A stretch of DNA of 64,000 nucleotides from Alphaproteobacteria bacterium. Its GTDB lineage: Bacteria; Pseudomonadota; Alphaproteobacteria; MPNO01; UBA830. Below the pieces are notes generated by a model. It was not told the origin of the DNA, did not search any database, and was given only the letters and a program-made list of their open reading frames with translations. The stretch covers positions 1 to 64,000 of the forward strand of contig JAJEBT010000097.1 of NCBI GenBank assembly GCA_022822405.1, in the 5' to 3' direction. Of the stretch, positions 11,056-21,428 are shown piece after piece. The first letter of the stretch is position 1. Every line of letters starts with the position of its first letter. The translations under genes were made by a program, and so were the position numbers.

Positions 11056-11955
11056 TTGAAATCTCTATCCAGAGCAGCAGCGAGGAACGGGACATCCCGG
11101 CGCAGCCCGGCCCGGCGCTGGGACTTTGCGCTATTGTGTCTGGTCGCGGTGCTGCTGCTGTTGCTGGGTCGGGCTGGAACGGGGTTGGTGGAACGCGCGC
11201 GCGCCGGAATGAGCGACGTCATCGCTCCCATAATGGAAGTCGTCTCCGAACCGATCGGGTTGCTGTCGGTGGCCGTGAACGACCTCGGAGCTTTCCTTAA
11301 TATCTACGAGGAGAACGTTCGCCTTCGCGAACAGAATCTGCGCCTGAGCGAATGGCACCAGCTGGCGCTGAACCTGACGAAAGAAAACAGCGCCCTGCGC
11401 GAACTGGTGAAATACCGGCCCGGAAACGAGTTCGCGTCGGTCGCCGTTCGGGTGGTTGGAGATTCGACGGGCATCTTCGTGCGTTCCGTGCTGGCCAATG
11501 CGGGCCACGAAGCCGGCCTTTCGAAGGGAGACGCCGTCGTCGATGCCAGAGGCCTGATCGGACGTGTCATCGAGACCGGTCACAGGTCTGCCCGGGTGCT
11601 GCTGATTACCGACCTCAATTCCCGGGTGCCCGTGGTCGTGCAGCGCAACGGCGTGCTTGCGATACTTGCGGGTGACAACAGCGCGACGCTGTCATTGAAG
11701 TTCCGCTCTCTGCGGGCGCGTCTCCGGCCCGGCGACCGCATCGTCACGTCCGGGCATGGCAACATGTTCCCGCCGGACCTCGCCGTCGGCGAGGTGGTTG
11801 CGATCAACGACGGAGAGGTTCGGATTCGACCGCTCGCCGACCTCGACCGGCTTGACTACGTCCGCGTCCTGACCGCCTATGACAGGAATATTGCCGATCG
11901 GGATCGGATCGGAACGGGTGCCGTCCGCAATACCGGGCATGCCGACCGGCGATGA
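11056..11955 (+). CDS. mreC: MreC, rod-shape determining protein
   Basis: Inner-membrane protein whose periplasmic domain scaffolds the elongasome and activates PBP2. One transmembrane helix at residues about 24-45 (FALLCLVAVLLLLLG), a coiled coil near 80-115 (ENVRLREQNLRLSEW), then the two beta-barrel MreC domains with SKGDAVVDARGLIGRV. The only in-frame start compatible with the N-terminus is TTG 11056; no ATG occurs before the membrane helix. It overlaps mreD by 4 bases, so the two are translationally coupled. Confidence 0.93.
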   Translation: MKSLSRAAARNGTSRRSPARRWDFALLCLVAVLLLLLGRAGTGLVERARAGMSDVIAPIMEVVSEPIGLLSVAVNDLGAFLNIYEENVRLREQNLRLSEWHQLALNLTKENSALRELVKYRPGNEFASVAVRVVGDSTGIFVRSVLANAGHEAGLSKGDAVVDARGLIGRVIETGHRSARVLLITDLNSRVPVVVQRNGVLAILAGDNSATLSLKFRSLRARLRPGDRIVTSGHGNMFPPDLAVGEVVAINDGEVRIRPLADLDRLDYVRVLTAYDRNIADRDRIGTGAVRNTGHADRR

Positions 11956-12470
11956 TGCAGGGGTTTCCCCGTTACCTTTTCCTCCTGTTCCGGCAATTCC
12001 TGCCTGTCCTGATAAGCTTGGCGCTGGTGCTGTTGGCGGCGGTGCCGCTGTCAGTTCCCGGCTACGGGCAGATTGCGGTCAATGCGGGGCTGGTATGCGT
12101 TTTCCACTGGTCGGTCTCCCGGCCTGATCTCTTTTCGCCTGCGGCCGCCTTCGCGCTCGGCCTATGGCAGGACCTCGTGACCGGCACGCCGATCGGCCTG
12201 AACGCGCTTGTCATGCTGGTTGTCTACGGCCTGATCGGATCGCAGCAGCTTTTCCTGCGTTCGAGGAATTATGCCGGCAGGTGGTTCTGCTTCGTGCTCG
12301 TTGCCGTTCTTGCGGCGCTGCTGACATGGTTGATCGCAATGATTCTGAACCTGCGTCTGATCGATCCCTCCCCGGTGCTCTTTCATGCCCTCCTGACGGT
12401 TGGTGCGTTTCCCCCGCTTGTCTGGCTGCTGTCCCGGCTGCAGACAAGATGGCTCGTCGAAAATGCGTAG
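11952..12470 (+). CDS. mreD: MreD, rod-shape determining membrane protein
   Basis: A 172-residue integral membrane protein with about five hydrophobic helices (for example SLALVLLAAVPLSV and FVLVAVLAALLTWLI) and very few charged residues, as expected for MreD. It connects MreC to the PBP2-RodA glycosyltransferase/transpeptidase pair. The start ATG overlaps the end of mreC, and the start of the next gene overlaps its own stop codon (ATGCGTAG), so the order mreC-mreD-mrdA is tightly coupled. MreD is poorly conserved in sequence; the call leans on position and hydrophobicity. Confidence 0.9.
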   Translation: MMQGFPRYLFLLFRQFLPVLISLALVLLAAVPLSVPGYGQIAVNAGLVCVFHWSVSRPDLFSPAAAFALGLWQDLVTGTPIGLNALVMLVVYGLIGSQQLFLRSRNYAGRWFCFVLVAVLAALLTWLIAMILNLRLIDPSPVLFHALLTVGAFPPLVWLLSRLQTRWLVENA

Positions 12471-14328
12471 CGATGGCCAACGTTTCCGGTTGCTGTCGCG
12501 CCGGGCTGCGATCTTGGGAGCCGGCAAAGCCGCGCTGCTCGCGGTCCTGGCGGGCCGCATGTATCAGCTCCAGATCGTGGAATCGGAGAGGTTCCGGACC
12601 CTTGCCAGGGAAAACCGAATCAGCGTGCGCCTGCTGGCGCCGTCCCGCGGCCTCATCGTCGACCGCCACGGCCGGCCGCTGGCACGGAACCTCGAACTGT
12701 ACCGGGTAAAGCTCGCTGCCTACGGACCCGTCGATGTCATGAGGACACTGGAGCGCCTTGGCTCGCTGGTCTCGGTCGGCGACGATGCGCGCAGGCGGGT
12801 ACTGCGTGAGATCCAGCACTATTACGGCCATGGCTCGGTGACGGTATATGAAAGCCTCGAATGGACAGATGTCGCGAAGATCGAAGTCAACGCACCCGAC
12901 CTGTCGGGAGTCTCGGTTGAGTTGGGGGAGACCAGGAACTACCCTTACGGGAAGGAAATTTCCCACTTGGTCGGCTATGTGTCTGTGGTGTCCGAACGCG
13001 AACGCCGCGGCACTCCCTCTCTCATGTTGTCGCAGCTCCTGACGGGCAAGCGTGGTATCGAGGCAATCTACGAGCGGTCGTTGCGCGGCCAACCGGGAAA
13101 CAGCGAGGTCGAGGTCAATTCCCTGGGGCGGGTCATTCGCGAACTCGGGAGGCGGGAGCCCCGGGCTGGAGCAGATGTCCGCATCGCCCTTGATCTCGAT
13201 CTTCAGCTCCTGGCGACCGAACGGCTGAGCAAGGAAAGAAGTGCTGCCGCGGTGCTGATGGATATCGAGAACGGAGAGGTTCTCGTGCAAGCGTCTGTTC
13301 CCGGATACGACCCGAACGAGTTCGTCGGCGGCCTGTCGCCCGGGGCCTGGGAACAACTCGTGAACGATCCCATGAGGCCGTTGGTCGACCGGACGATTGC
13401 AGGTGCTTACGCACCGGGATCCACTTTCAAGATGGTGGTCGCGCTGGCGGCTCTGGAGGGTGGAATTGTCGGCAAGGAGCATCGTGTGTTCTGTCGCGGC
13501 CATGTTGACCTTGGCCGTCGCCGCTTTCACTGCTGGAAGAAGGGCGGACACGGCTGGATGGATATGGTGGCAGCGATTCAGAACTCCTGCGACGTCTATT
13601 TCTATGATCTGGCGAAGCGCTTGGGGCCCGACCGGATCGCGGCGATGGCAAGGCGGCTCGGATTCGGCGCGCGGACCGGGATCGGACTGGTCGGCGAGAG
13701 GCAGGGCATTGTTCCGTCGACGGCGTGGAAGAAGAAGAACAGGAACGAGCCGTGGTATCGCGGCGAAACCTTCAACTACGGCATCGGCCAAGGATATTTG
13801 CTGGCCACGCCACTTCAACTCGCTGTGATGACTGCACGCATTGCGAACGCGCACGAGGCCGTGACCCCCCGTCTGCTACGGCTGTCCCAAGAGGAAACCT
13901 GGAAGTCCGATTTCGAGGAACTGGGCATTTCTTCCGCTTCGCTGTCGGTCGTTCGCAAGGCGATGTTCCGCGTCTGCAATGCGCAGGACGGAACAGCCTA
14001 TCGCGCCCGCATTCGCGAGAAGGGTATGGAGATGTCAGGCAAGACGGGAACATCGCAGGTCCGGCGCATAACCAGGAGCGAACGCGCGACGGGTGTTCGG
14101 AAGAACAAGGACCGGCCTTGGGAGGAGCGCGACCACTCCCTCTTTGTTGGATATGCGCCGTCGGACCGCCCGAAATACGCGGTTTCCGTGATCGTCGAGC
14201 ACGGCGGCAGCGGTTCCGCCGTGGCGGCGCCGATCGCACGGGAAATCCTTCTTGCCGCCCAGAAGCGGCGAGCGCTTCGGTTGCAGGGTCCGCTGCCTGA
14301 TGCGCCGCGCGATCGCGAGGATATCTGA
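12463..14328 (+). CDS. mrdA: Penicillin-binding protein 2 (transpeptidase)
   Basis: Class B PBP that cross-links peptidoglycan during cell elongation with RodA. 621 residues: a transmembrane anchor at about 14-35, a PBP dimerisation domain containing SRGLIVDRHGRPLARN near 60, and the transpeptidase domain with the acylated Ser320 in STFK, the SCD (SxN-equivalent) motif near 370 and KTG at 527-529. The frame is open back to 12400, but ATG 12463 overlaps the mreD stop and gives the normal N-terminus. rodA starts 3 bases after the stop codon. Confidence 0.95.
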   Translation: MRSDGQRFRLLSRRAAILGAGKAALLAVLAGRMYQLQIVESERFRTLARENRISVRLLAPSRGLIVDRHGRPLARNLELYRVKLAAYGPVDVMRTLERLGSLVSVGDDARRRVLREIQHYYGHGSVTVYESLEWTDVAKIEVNAPDLSGVSVELGETRNYPYGKEISHLVGYVSVVSERERRGTPSLMLSQLLTGKRGIEAIYERSLRGQPGNSEVEVNSLGRVIRELGRREPRAGADVRIALDLDLQLLATERLSKERSAAAVLMDIENGEVLVQASVPGYDPNEFVGGLSPGAWEQLVNDPMRPLVDRTIAGAYAPGSTFKMVVALAALEGGIVGKEHRVFCRGHVDLGRRRFHCWKKGGHGWMDMVAAIQNSCDVYFYDLAKRLGPDRIAAMARRLGFGARTGIGLVGERQGIVPSTAWKKKNRNEPWYRGETFNYGIGQGYLLATPLQLAVMTARIANAHEAVTPRLLRLSQEETWKSDFEELGISSASLSVVRKAMFRVCNAQDGTAYRARIREKGMEMSGKTGTSQVRRITRSERATGVRKNKDRPWEERDHSLFVGYAPSDRPKYAVSVIVEHGGSGSAVAAPIAREILLAAQKRRALRLQGPLPDAPRDREDI

Positions 14329-14331
14329 ACC

Positions 14332-15486
14332 ATGAGAAGGGAGTCCGTCCTGCCCTTTGAAGGCGGCGTGTCTGCAGGCAAGTTCATCCGTGTGAACTGG
14401 GGGCTGGTCCTGGTCGTATGCGCTGTCGCGGCCATTGGTACGGTGATGCTGTATTCGGCAGCCAGGGGCTCGTGGACCCCGTGGGCCAAACCGCATCTCA
14501 TCCGGTTCGGCGTCTGTCTCGCTATCCTGCTGCTGGTCGCTGTCATCGATATCCGCATCTGGTGGCGATACGCGTACCTGATCTATGCCGCGTTGCTCTT
14601 GCTGCTGATCGCGGTGGAAGTCGTCGGGGCGTCGGGCATGGGGGCCCGCCGATGGATCGATCTGGTGTTTTTCCGCGTACAGCCCTCGGAGCTGATGAAG
14701 ATCGGTCTCGTGCTGGTCCTCGCGCGGTATTTTCACAGACTTCCCGCCGAACAAATACTCCGGGTGTCCAACCTGCTGATTCCAGGCGTGCTGATCGCCG
14801 TCCCGACGGCACTGGTGCTCAGGCAACCCGATCTTGGAACCGCTATCTTCCTCCTGCTGATCGGCTTGGCGGTTTTTCTCGGTGTCGGGGTGAGGTTCCG
14901 AGTGTTCGGCGTGCTGGTGGCTGTTGCCGGCGCTGCCGTGCCGGTCGTTTGGAGCCTGCTCAGACCCTATCAGCAGCAACGAATCCTTTCCTTCGTCGAT
15001 CCCGAGCATGACGCTCTTGGCGCCGGATACCACATCCTTCAGTCAAAGATCGCGCTCGGCGCCGGCGGTTTCGACGGCAAGGGGTTTCTTCAGGGGTCGC
15101 AGAGCCAGTTGCGGTTTCTGCCCGAGATCCATACGGATTTCATCTTTGCCATGCTTGCCGAAGAGTTCGGCATGGCGGGCGGCCTCTTGCTGATCGCGCT
15201 GTATGGCATCATCATCGCCTTCGGGATCGTTATCGCGTTGCGCTCGCGGAACCATTTCGGACGCGTGCTCTCGCTGGGTATTTCCGTCGTGCTGTTCATC
15301 TATGTCTTCATCAACATCGCCATGGTCATGGGGCTGATGCCGGTGGTTGGCATTCCCCTGCCCCTGATCTCTTACGGCGGCACGGCGATGCTGACGGTGA
15401 TGCTCGGGATCGGGCTGATGATCAGCGTCCATGTCCACCGCGATACAGAAGATCTCCAGGCCGGATCCCGGTTCTGGGCGAGATAG
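14332..15486 (+). CDS. rodA: RodA, SEDS peptidoglycan glycosyltransferase
   Basis: A 384-residue SEDS-family polytopic membrane protein with about ten helices. It polymerises lipid II together with PBP2. The conserved signature near the C-terminus, GIPLPLISYGGTAML, and the aspartate-containing loop after the QPDLGTA motif are present. The start is 3 bases after the mrdA stop. Last gene of the elongasome operon; the following 250 bases hold a hairpin and the promoter of the SUF operon. Confidence 0.96.
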   Translation: MRRESVLPFEGGVSAGKFIRVNWGLVLVVCAVAAIGTVMLYSAARGSWTPWAKPHLIRFGVCLAILLLVAVIDIRIWWRYAYLIYAALLLLLIAVEVVGASGMGARRWIDLVFFRVQPSELMKIGLVLVLARYFHRLPAEQILRVSNLLIPGVLIAVPTALVLRQPDLGTAIFLLLIGLAVFLGVGVRFRVFGVLVAVAGAAVPVVWSLLRPYQQQRILSFVDPEHDALGAGYHILQSKIALGAGGFDGKGFLQGSQSQLRFLPEIHTDFIFAMLAEEFGMAGGLLLIALYGIIIAFGIVIALRSRNHFGRVLSLGISVVLFIYVFINIAMVMGLMPVVGIPLPLISYGGTAMLTVMLGIGLMISVHVHRDTEDLQAGSRFWAR

Positions 15487-15637
15487 GCGGTCGGGGGCTG
15501 CCTGCGGGGTAGCATGCGTATTTCTGTTTGTCGGTCTGAGCCGCCCTCGGTCAGACGATGATCATGTTCGGCTCGAGGCCGAGGGGAATATGGGGGGCGA
15601 GCGGTATCCAAACCGGGCCGCCATTGTCCGAAGGCCG

Positions 15638-15656
15638 CCGCCAAAAATATTGGCGG
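15638..15656 (+). terminator. Hairpin after rodA / upstream of the SUF promoter
   Basis: CCGCCAA and TTGGCGG form a perfect 7-bp stem with loop AAATA. It lies 152 bases after the rodA stop and 6 bases before a TTGACA box. It may terminate the mre transcript or act as an upstream operator for the SUF promoter; both readings remain open. Confidence 0.35.
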
Positions 15657-15662
15657 GCCGTC

Positions 15663-15691
15663 TTGACAGCGGGCCGAGAGCTTTCTATTTC
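15663..15691 (+). promoter_or_regulatory. Candidate sigma-70 promoter of the SUF operon
   Basis: A consensus -35 hexamer TTGACA at 15663-15668 is followed, with a 17-base spacer, by a weak -10 TATTTC at 15686-15691. It lies 47 bases upstream of the Rrf2 regulator ATG and immediately before the inverted repeat at 15699-15715, which fits an autoregulated promoter. Confidence 0.45.
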
Positions 15692-15698
15692 ACGTAAC

Positions 15699-15715
15699 AG
15701 CACTGATTTGGTGCT
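15699..15715. promoter_or_regulatory. Inverted repeat, candidate Rrf2 operator
   Basis: AGCAC and GTGCT arms separated by 7 bases (TGATTTG), placed 8 bases after the proposed -10 and 23 bases before the start codon of the Rrf2-type regulator. The position over the transcription start would suit repression by the downstream gene product. It is inference from position and symmetry only. Confidence 0.4.
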
Positions 15716-15737
15716 ATTTCTCAAGGGTCTGATTGAT

Positions 15738-16196
15738 ATGATCAAACTCAGCCGTATGGCGGATTACGGGATGGTGCTGATGGTAGAACTCGCCCGCAGC
15801 GGCGCGCGGAACGCGACAGCCGTCGAACTGGCGCGCGCCACAGTGCTTCCGCAACCTACCGTCAGCAAGCTTCTCAAGCAGCTTGCGGCGGCCGACCTTC
15901 TGACGTCACGCCGTGGCGCTTCCGGCGGCTACGGGTTGGCCCGTGACCCAGCCGACATTTCGGTGGCCGAGATTATTTCGGCAGTCGATGGTCCGATAGC
16001 GCTCACCGAATGCATGACCCATGAGGGCATCGTCTGCGAGATCGAGGCGCTCTGCCCCACGCAGACCAACTGGCGGCGCATCAACGATGCGCTGGTCGAC
16101 GCTCTGGAAAGCGTCTCACTGGCGGACATGGCGCGTCCGTCCATCCCTGTTGCGCGCGACAGCCGGGCTGCCGTCGCCCCGGCGGCGATGGTCTGA
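15738..16196 (+). CDS. Rrf2-family [2Fe-2S] regulator of the SUF operon (SufR/IscR-like)
   Basis: A 152-residue Rrf2 regulator: winged helix at residues about 1-75 ([19 protein letters not shown] and a [10 protein letters not shown] wing), a dimerisation helix, and a three-cysteine cluster-binding loop with Cys92, Cys100 and Cys106. Known relatives bind a [2Fe-2S] cluster and control Fe-S biogenesis genes. The frame is open to 15558, but ATG 15738 gives the canonical [11 protein letters not shown] start. It heads the SUF operon, with sufB 13 bases downstream. Spacing of the first two cysteines (8) is wider than in IscR (6). Confidence 0.88.
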   Translation: MIKLSRMADYGMVLMVELARSGARNATAVELARATVLPQPTVSKLLKQLAAADLLTSRRGASGGYGLARDPADISVAEIISAVDGPIALTECMTHEGIVCEIEALCPTQTNWRRINDALVDALESVSLADMARPSIPVARDSRAAVAPAAMV

Positions 16197-16209
16197 CCGG
16201 AGATCCGCA

Positions 16210-17652
16210 ATGAACGCATCCGTGATCGAAGACGCCGCCCGCAGCGACTACAAGTATGGCTTCGTCACCGACATCGATTCGGAGTTCGCCCCCAAGGGGC
16301 TGAACGAGGATATCGTGCGTTTCATCTCGGCCAAGAAGGATGAGCCGGACTGGCTGCTCGACTGGCGGCTCACCGCCTACCGTCACTGGCTGACGATGAC
16401 CGAGCCGCAATGGGCGTTCGTCAGCTATCCGCAAATCGACTTCCAGGATGCTTACTACTATGCCGCCCCGAAGAGCGACAAGGATCAGCCGAAGAGTCTT
16501 GACGAGGTTGATCCCAAGCTTCTTGAGACATACGAGAAGCTCGGGATTCCGCTTGCCGAACAGGCCGTGCTGGCGGGCGTCGCGGTCGATGCAGTGTTTG
16601 ACAGCGTGTCGGTGGCGACCACGTTCAAGGAAAAGCTGGAAGAAGCCGGCGTGACCTTCTGCTCGATCTCCGACGCCGTGCGCGACCATCCGGATCTCGT
16701 GCGCCGCTATCTCGGAACCGTCGTTCCCTACACGGACAATTTCTACGCGACGCTCAATTCGGCGGTATTCAGCGACGGCACCTTCGTGCACGTGCCGAAG
16801 GGCGTCAGGTGCCCGATGGAGCTGAGCACCTATTTCCGCATCAACGCCGCAAAGACCGGCCAGTTCGAACGAACGTTGATCGTTGCTGAGGAAGGCAGCT
16901 ATGTCAGCTATCTTGAGGGCTGCACAGCGCCGATGCGCGACGAGAACCAGCTGCATGCTGCGGTCGTCGAGCTTGTCGCTATGGACGATGCGGAAATCAA
17001 GTACTCGACCGTGCAGAACTGGTATCCCGGGGACGAGGAGGGGCGCGGCGGCATCTACAATTTCGTGACCAAGCGCGGCGCCTGCCGCGGCAGGGACTCG
17101 AAGATCTCGTGGACCCAGGTCGAGACCGGCTCGGCGATCACTTGGAAGTACCCCAGTTGCATCCTTGAAGGAGACGGTGCCGTCGGCGAGTTCTACTCGG
17201 TCGCGGTGACCAACAATTGCCAGCAAGCCGATACCGGAACCAAGATGATCCATATTGGCCGCAACACCTCTAGCACCATCATTTCCAAGGGCATCTCGGC
17301 CGGGCGCGGGCAGAACACCTATCGCGGCCAGGTCAAGGCGACGGCAGGCGCGGAAGGCGCGCGCAACTACACGCAGTGCGACTCGCTCCTCATCGGGGAC
17401 GCGTGCGGAGCCCACACCGTGCCCTATATTGAAGTGGCGAACCCGAGCGCCCAGATCGAGCATGAAGCGACGACGTCGAAGATCAGCGAGGACCAGCTGT
17501 TTTACTGTCTCCAGCGCGGGCTTGACCCCGAGGAGGCGGTTACGCTCATCGTCAACGGGTTCTGCAAGGAAGTTCTCAAGGAACTGCCTATGGAGTTTGC
17601 GGTTGAGGCGCAGAAGCTTCTTGGCGTCACGCTCGAAGGCAGCGTCGGGTAG
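16210..17652 (+). CDS. sufB: SufB, Fe-S cluster scaffold subunit
   Basis: Core scaffold of the SufBC2D complex on which clusters are built. 480 residues, standard length. The beta-helical SUF core contains the conserved FVHVPKGV and EGCTAP stretches and the C-terminal cysteine/acidic region typical of SufB ([17 protein letters not shown]). ATG 16210 follows a GGAG at about eight bases; the longer frame to 16021 overlaps the regulator and is a shadow. Followed 10 bases later by sufC. Confidence 0.96.
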   Translation: MNASVIEDAARSDYKYGFVTDIDSEFAPKGLNEDIVRFISAKKDEPDWLLDWRLTAYRHWLTMTEPQWAFVSYPQIDFQDAYYYAAPKSDKDQPKSLDEVDPKLLETYEKLGIPLAEQAVLAGVAVDAVFDSVSVATTFKEKLEEAGVTFCSISDAVRDHPDLVRRYLGTVVPYTDNFYATLNSAVFSDGTFVHVPKGVRCPMELSTYFRINAAKTGQFERTLIVAEEGSYVSYLEGCTAPMRDENQLHAAVVELVAMDDAEIKYSTVQNWYPGDEEGRGGIYNFVTKRGACRGRDSKISWTQVETGSAITWKYPSCILEGDGAVGEFYSVAVTNNCQQADTGTKMIHIGRNTSSTIISKGISAGRGQNTYRGQVKATAGAEGARNYTQCDSLLIGDACGAHTVPYIEVANPSAQIEHEATTSKISEDQLFYCLQRGLDPEEAVTLIVNGFCKEVLKELPMEFAVEAQKLLGVTLEGSVG

Positions 17653-17662
17653 GGGTGATCAG

Positions 17663-18433
<771 letters not shown>

Positions 18434-18449
18434 GAGGGACGCGCGAACA

Positions 18450-19739
18450 ATGGCTCACGGTGCAGAGACCGAGGCGCTTCGTGCGCATTTCGAGAAGGCC
18501 CGCGGGTGCCTTCCGGGACCTGCTCTCGGGACGCTCCGGGAGAGCGCACTCGAGGCGTTCGTCCGCTCGGGATTTCCGACGCGGCGCGACGAGGCCTGGA
18601 AATACACCAGTCTTGACCGCCTTGCGCGCACGGATTTCGATCCCTTGGCTGCAGCGATGGAAGTCGACACGACGCCGTGGCGCGATTTCTTTGTGGCCGA
18701 CGCCCATCGCATCGTCATCGTCAACGGCCGCTTCGATACGGCCGCTTCACACATTGGCGGACTACCCGAAGGCGTAAGGCTGGGGCCACTTTCCGCCGCC
18801 GTGGAGGATCCGGACGGGTTGCAACCTGGCACCGTGGACGGCGCGCCGCTGGCAGCCCTCAACACCGCGTTCATGCGCGAAGGGCTCGTGTTGCGGCTGG
18901 AGGATGGCGCGGTGCTCGAACGGCCAGTCCAGGTCATGCATGTCGCCTGCGGAACAGGGCCGGACATCGCCCTCCATTCGCGCAGTGTGGTCGTGGCTGG
19001 TGAGGCGAGCCGGGCGACGGTGGTCGAGACTTTCGTTGGCAGCGGTTCGGCGCGTTCCTGGACCAATTCCGTGACCGAGATCCGGGTTGGCCGCGAGGCG
19101 CGCCTTTCGCATGTCAAGCTGCAGGCGGAAGCTCCGGGCGCATACCACACGGCGCTGACCGAGACCCGGCTGGACCGTGACGCGGCCTACTCCGCGGCTG
19201 TTCTGGCAACCGGTGCCGCGCTATCGCGCAACGAGATCAAGGTTGCCCTCGACGATGCCGGCGCCTCCTGCGATATCCGAGGCGGCGTGCTCCTGCGCGG
19301 ACGCCAACACGGCGACAATACCACCGAAATCGACCACCGCGCCGGTCACGCAGACAGCAACCAGATCTTCCGCAATGTGCTCGATGACCGCGCCCGCTCG
19401 GTATTTCAAGGCGGAGTAGCGGTCGGTGCCGGCGCCATCGGGACGAACTCGCAGCAATCGAACCGCAATCTCCTGCTGTCCCGGGGCGCCCGAGCCGACA
19501 GCAAACCCGAACTCCGTATTCTCGCCGACGACGTGAAGTGTGCGCACGGAGCAACAGTCGGAGAGATCGACCCGAACGCGATGTTCTACCTCGTCAGCCG
19601 CGGTGTGCCGCCCGGCGAGGCGCGGAACCTTTTGATCCACGCCTTTGTCGCTGAAGTGGTCGAAGGCGCGCCAGAGGGTAGCGCGCGGGATCATCTGCAG
19701 CAGGCGGTCGCGCAATGGATGGGGGGAGCTGCAGCATGA
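18450..19739 (+). CDS. sufD: SufD, Fe-S cluster assembly protein
   Basis: A 429-residue paralogue of SufB, forming the SufB-SufD heterodimer. The N-terminal helical region contains RRDEAWKYTSL, typical of SufD, and the C-terminal SUF core carries DDVKCAHGATVGEIDPNAMFYL (given here in part: KCAHGATVG) with the conserved cysteine and histidine. Its stop codon overlaps the sufS start (ATGA), so the pair is translationally coupled. Confidence 0.95.
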   Translation: MAHGAETEALRAHFEKARGCLPGPALGTLRESALEAFVRSGFPTRRDEAWKYTSLDRLARTDFDPLAAAMEVDTTPWRDFFVADAHRIVIVNGRFDTAASHIGGLPEGVRLGPLSAAVEDPDGLQPGTVDGAPLAALNTAFMREGLVLRLEDGAVLERPVQVMHVACGTGPDIALHSRSVVVAGEASRATVVETFVGSGSARSWTNSVTEIRVGREARLSHVKLQAEAPGAYHTALTETRLDRDAAYSAAVLATGAALSRNEIKVALDDAGASCDIRGGVLLRGRQHGDNTTEIDHRAGHADSNQIFRNVLDDRARSVFQGGVAVGAGAIGTNSQQSNRNLLLSRGARADSKPELRILADDVKCAHGATVGEIDPNAMFYLVSRGVPPGEARNLLIHAFVAEVVEGAPEGSARDHLQQAVAQWMGGAAA

Positions 19740-20974
19740 ACGGCCCCGCCAACCGCACCTATCCGATCGAGAACATCCGCAGGGATTTTCCCATTCTGGC
19801 GCAGCAGGTCCACGGAAAGCCGCTCGTCTATCTCGACAACGGCGCCAGCGCCCAGAAACCGTCGGCGGTGATCAAGAAGGTATCGGAAACCTACGAGACG
19901 GCTTACGCCAACGTGCATCGCGGCGTCCACACCATGAGCCAGTTGGCGACTGACGCGATGGAGGAGGCGCGCGAGAAGGCGCGGGCCTTCATCAACGCGG
20001 GAAGCGCCTCAGAAATGATCTTCGTTCGCGGAGCGACCGAGGGCATCAACCTGGTGGCGGCTGCGTGGGGCCGCGCCAATCTTGTCGCGGGTGACGAGAT
20101 AATTCTCTCCGTTCTGGAGCACCATTCGAACATCGTGCCGTGGCAAATCGTTGCCGAGCAAACCGGCGCTGTGATCAAGGTTGCTCCCATCGACGATTGC
20201 GGTAACTTCCTGTTCGAGGAATACGAGAACCTTCTGTCTCCGCGTACGCGGATGGTCGCGGTGACCCATGTCTCGAATGCCCTCGGCACGGTGGTTCCGG
20301 TCGATAGGGTGATACGCAGTGCACACGATGCTGGCGCCCTGGTGCTGATCGACGGCTGTCAGGCAGCGCCGCACATGGCCATCGACGTGCGCGATCTCGA
20401 CGCCGACTTCTACGTCCTTTCGGGCCACAAGCTCTATGGCCCGAGCGGGATCGGGCTGCTCTACGGCAAGGAGGAGCTTCTCCGTGCCATGCCACCCTAT
20501 CAGTCCGGCGGCGAGATGATCGATCGCGTAACCTTCGATGGAACGACATATGCTGATCTGCCGTTCAAGTTCGAGGCCGGAACGCCAGACATTTCGGGTG
20601 CGATCGGGCTCGGGGCCGCGATTGACTACCTGAATGCGCTCGGCCACGAGGCCGTGGCGGATCACGAGGGCGACCTGGTCGAGTACGCCGCGGAACAGCT
20701 TTCCACGCTGAACTCCGTCGAGCTTGTGGGCACACCAGACGAGAGGGCCGCGATCGTGTCCTTCAACGTGCGCGACATTCATCCGCACGATGTCGGGACG
20801 ATTCTCGACTACGAGGGCATAGCGGTGCGCACCGGCCACCACTGCGCCCAGCCGCTCATGGACCGGTTCGGTGTGGCAGCGACGGTCCGCGCATCGTTCG
20901 GCCTCTACAACACGCGCACGGAGATCGACGCGCTGGTTCGCGGCATAGGCCGGGTCAGGGAGATGTTTTCATGA
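19736..20974 (+). CDS. sufS: SufS, cysteine desulfurase (group II)
   Basis: PLP enzyme that takes sulfur from cysteine as a persulfide on its active-site cysteine. 412 residues from ATG 19736. Lys232 in SGHKLYGPSGIG is the Schiff-base lysine and Cys370 in RTGHHCAQPL is the persulfide carrier, in the short ordered loop typical of group II enzymes. It overlaps sufD at its start and sufU at its end (ATGA in both cases). The usual acceptor in such operons is the SufU encoded next. Confidence 0.96.
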   Translation: MNGPANRTYPIENIRRDFPILAQQVHGKPLVYLDNGASAQKPSAVIKKVSETYETAYANVHRGVHTMSQLATDAMEEAREKARAFINAGSASEMIFVRGATEGINLVAAAWGRANLVAGDEIILSVLEHHSNIVPWQIVAEQTGAVIKVAPIDDCGNFLFEEYENLLSPRTRMVAVTHVSNALGTVVPVDRVIRSAHDAGALVLIDGCQAAPHMAIDVRDLDADFYVLSGHKLYGPSGIGLLYGKEELLRAMPPYQSGGEMIDRVTFDGTTYADLPFKFEAGTPDISGAIGLGAAIDYLNALGHEAVADHEGDLVEYAAEQLSTLNSVELVGTPDERAAIVSFNVRDIHPHDVGTILDYEGIAVRTGHHCAQPLMDRFGVAATVRASFGLYNTRTEIDALVRGIGRVREMFS

Positions 20975-21420
20975 ATGCGGATCTCCAGGATCTCTATCAG
21001 GAGATTATCCTCGAGCACAATCGCTCGCCGCGCAACAGCGGCGTGCTCGAGGATGCGACCGGAGAGGCGCATGGCAACAATCCGCTGTGCGGCGACCGCG
21101 TGACGGTGCATGTGCGGGTCGAGGAGGGGAACGTTGCCGATGTCCGTTTCGATGCGCGCGGCTGCGCCATCTCGATCGCATCGGCATCGATGATGACCGA
21201 GGCGCTCAAGGGCAAGACGGTCGCCGATGCATCCGATGCGTCGGCTCGGTTCGTGGCCGGGCTCACTTCCAAGGACGCCATCGACGGCGATGGGTTGGGA
21301 GAGCTTGCGGCGCTTTCGGGGGTGCGGAAATTCCCGGCCCGCGTCAAGTGCGCAACGCTTGCCTGGCACACCTTCTGCGCGGCGTTGAACGGTAGCGGCG
21401 AAGAAGTCACGACGGAGTAG
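20971..21420 (+). CDS. sufU: SufU, NifU/IscU-fold sulfur acceptor
   Basis: A 149-residue protein of the IscU fold. The three conserved cysteines are Cys40 (NPLCGD), Cys65 (RGCAIS) and Cys127 (RVKCATLAWHT). The RVKCATLAWHT region distinguishes SufU from IscU, and SufU in characterised systems is a zinc-dependent sulfurtransferase that activates SufS and accepts its sulfur. It is translationally coupled to sufS through a 4-base overlap, consistent with that partnership. Confidence 0.92.
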   Translation: MNADLQDLYQEIILEHNRSPRNSGVLEDATGEAHGNNPLCGDRVTVHVRVEEGNVADVRFDARGCAISIASASMMTEALKGKTVADASDASARFVAGLTSKDAIDGDGLGELAALSGVRKFPARVKCATLAWHTFCAALNGSGEEVTTE

Positions 21421-21428
21421 GGAAGGGG

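Noticed and set aside
12211..13854. 547-residue - strand frame opposite mreD and mrdA
   Set aside because: No domain or motif; the + strand genes have clear PBP and MreD features and overlapping starts and stops.
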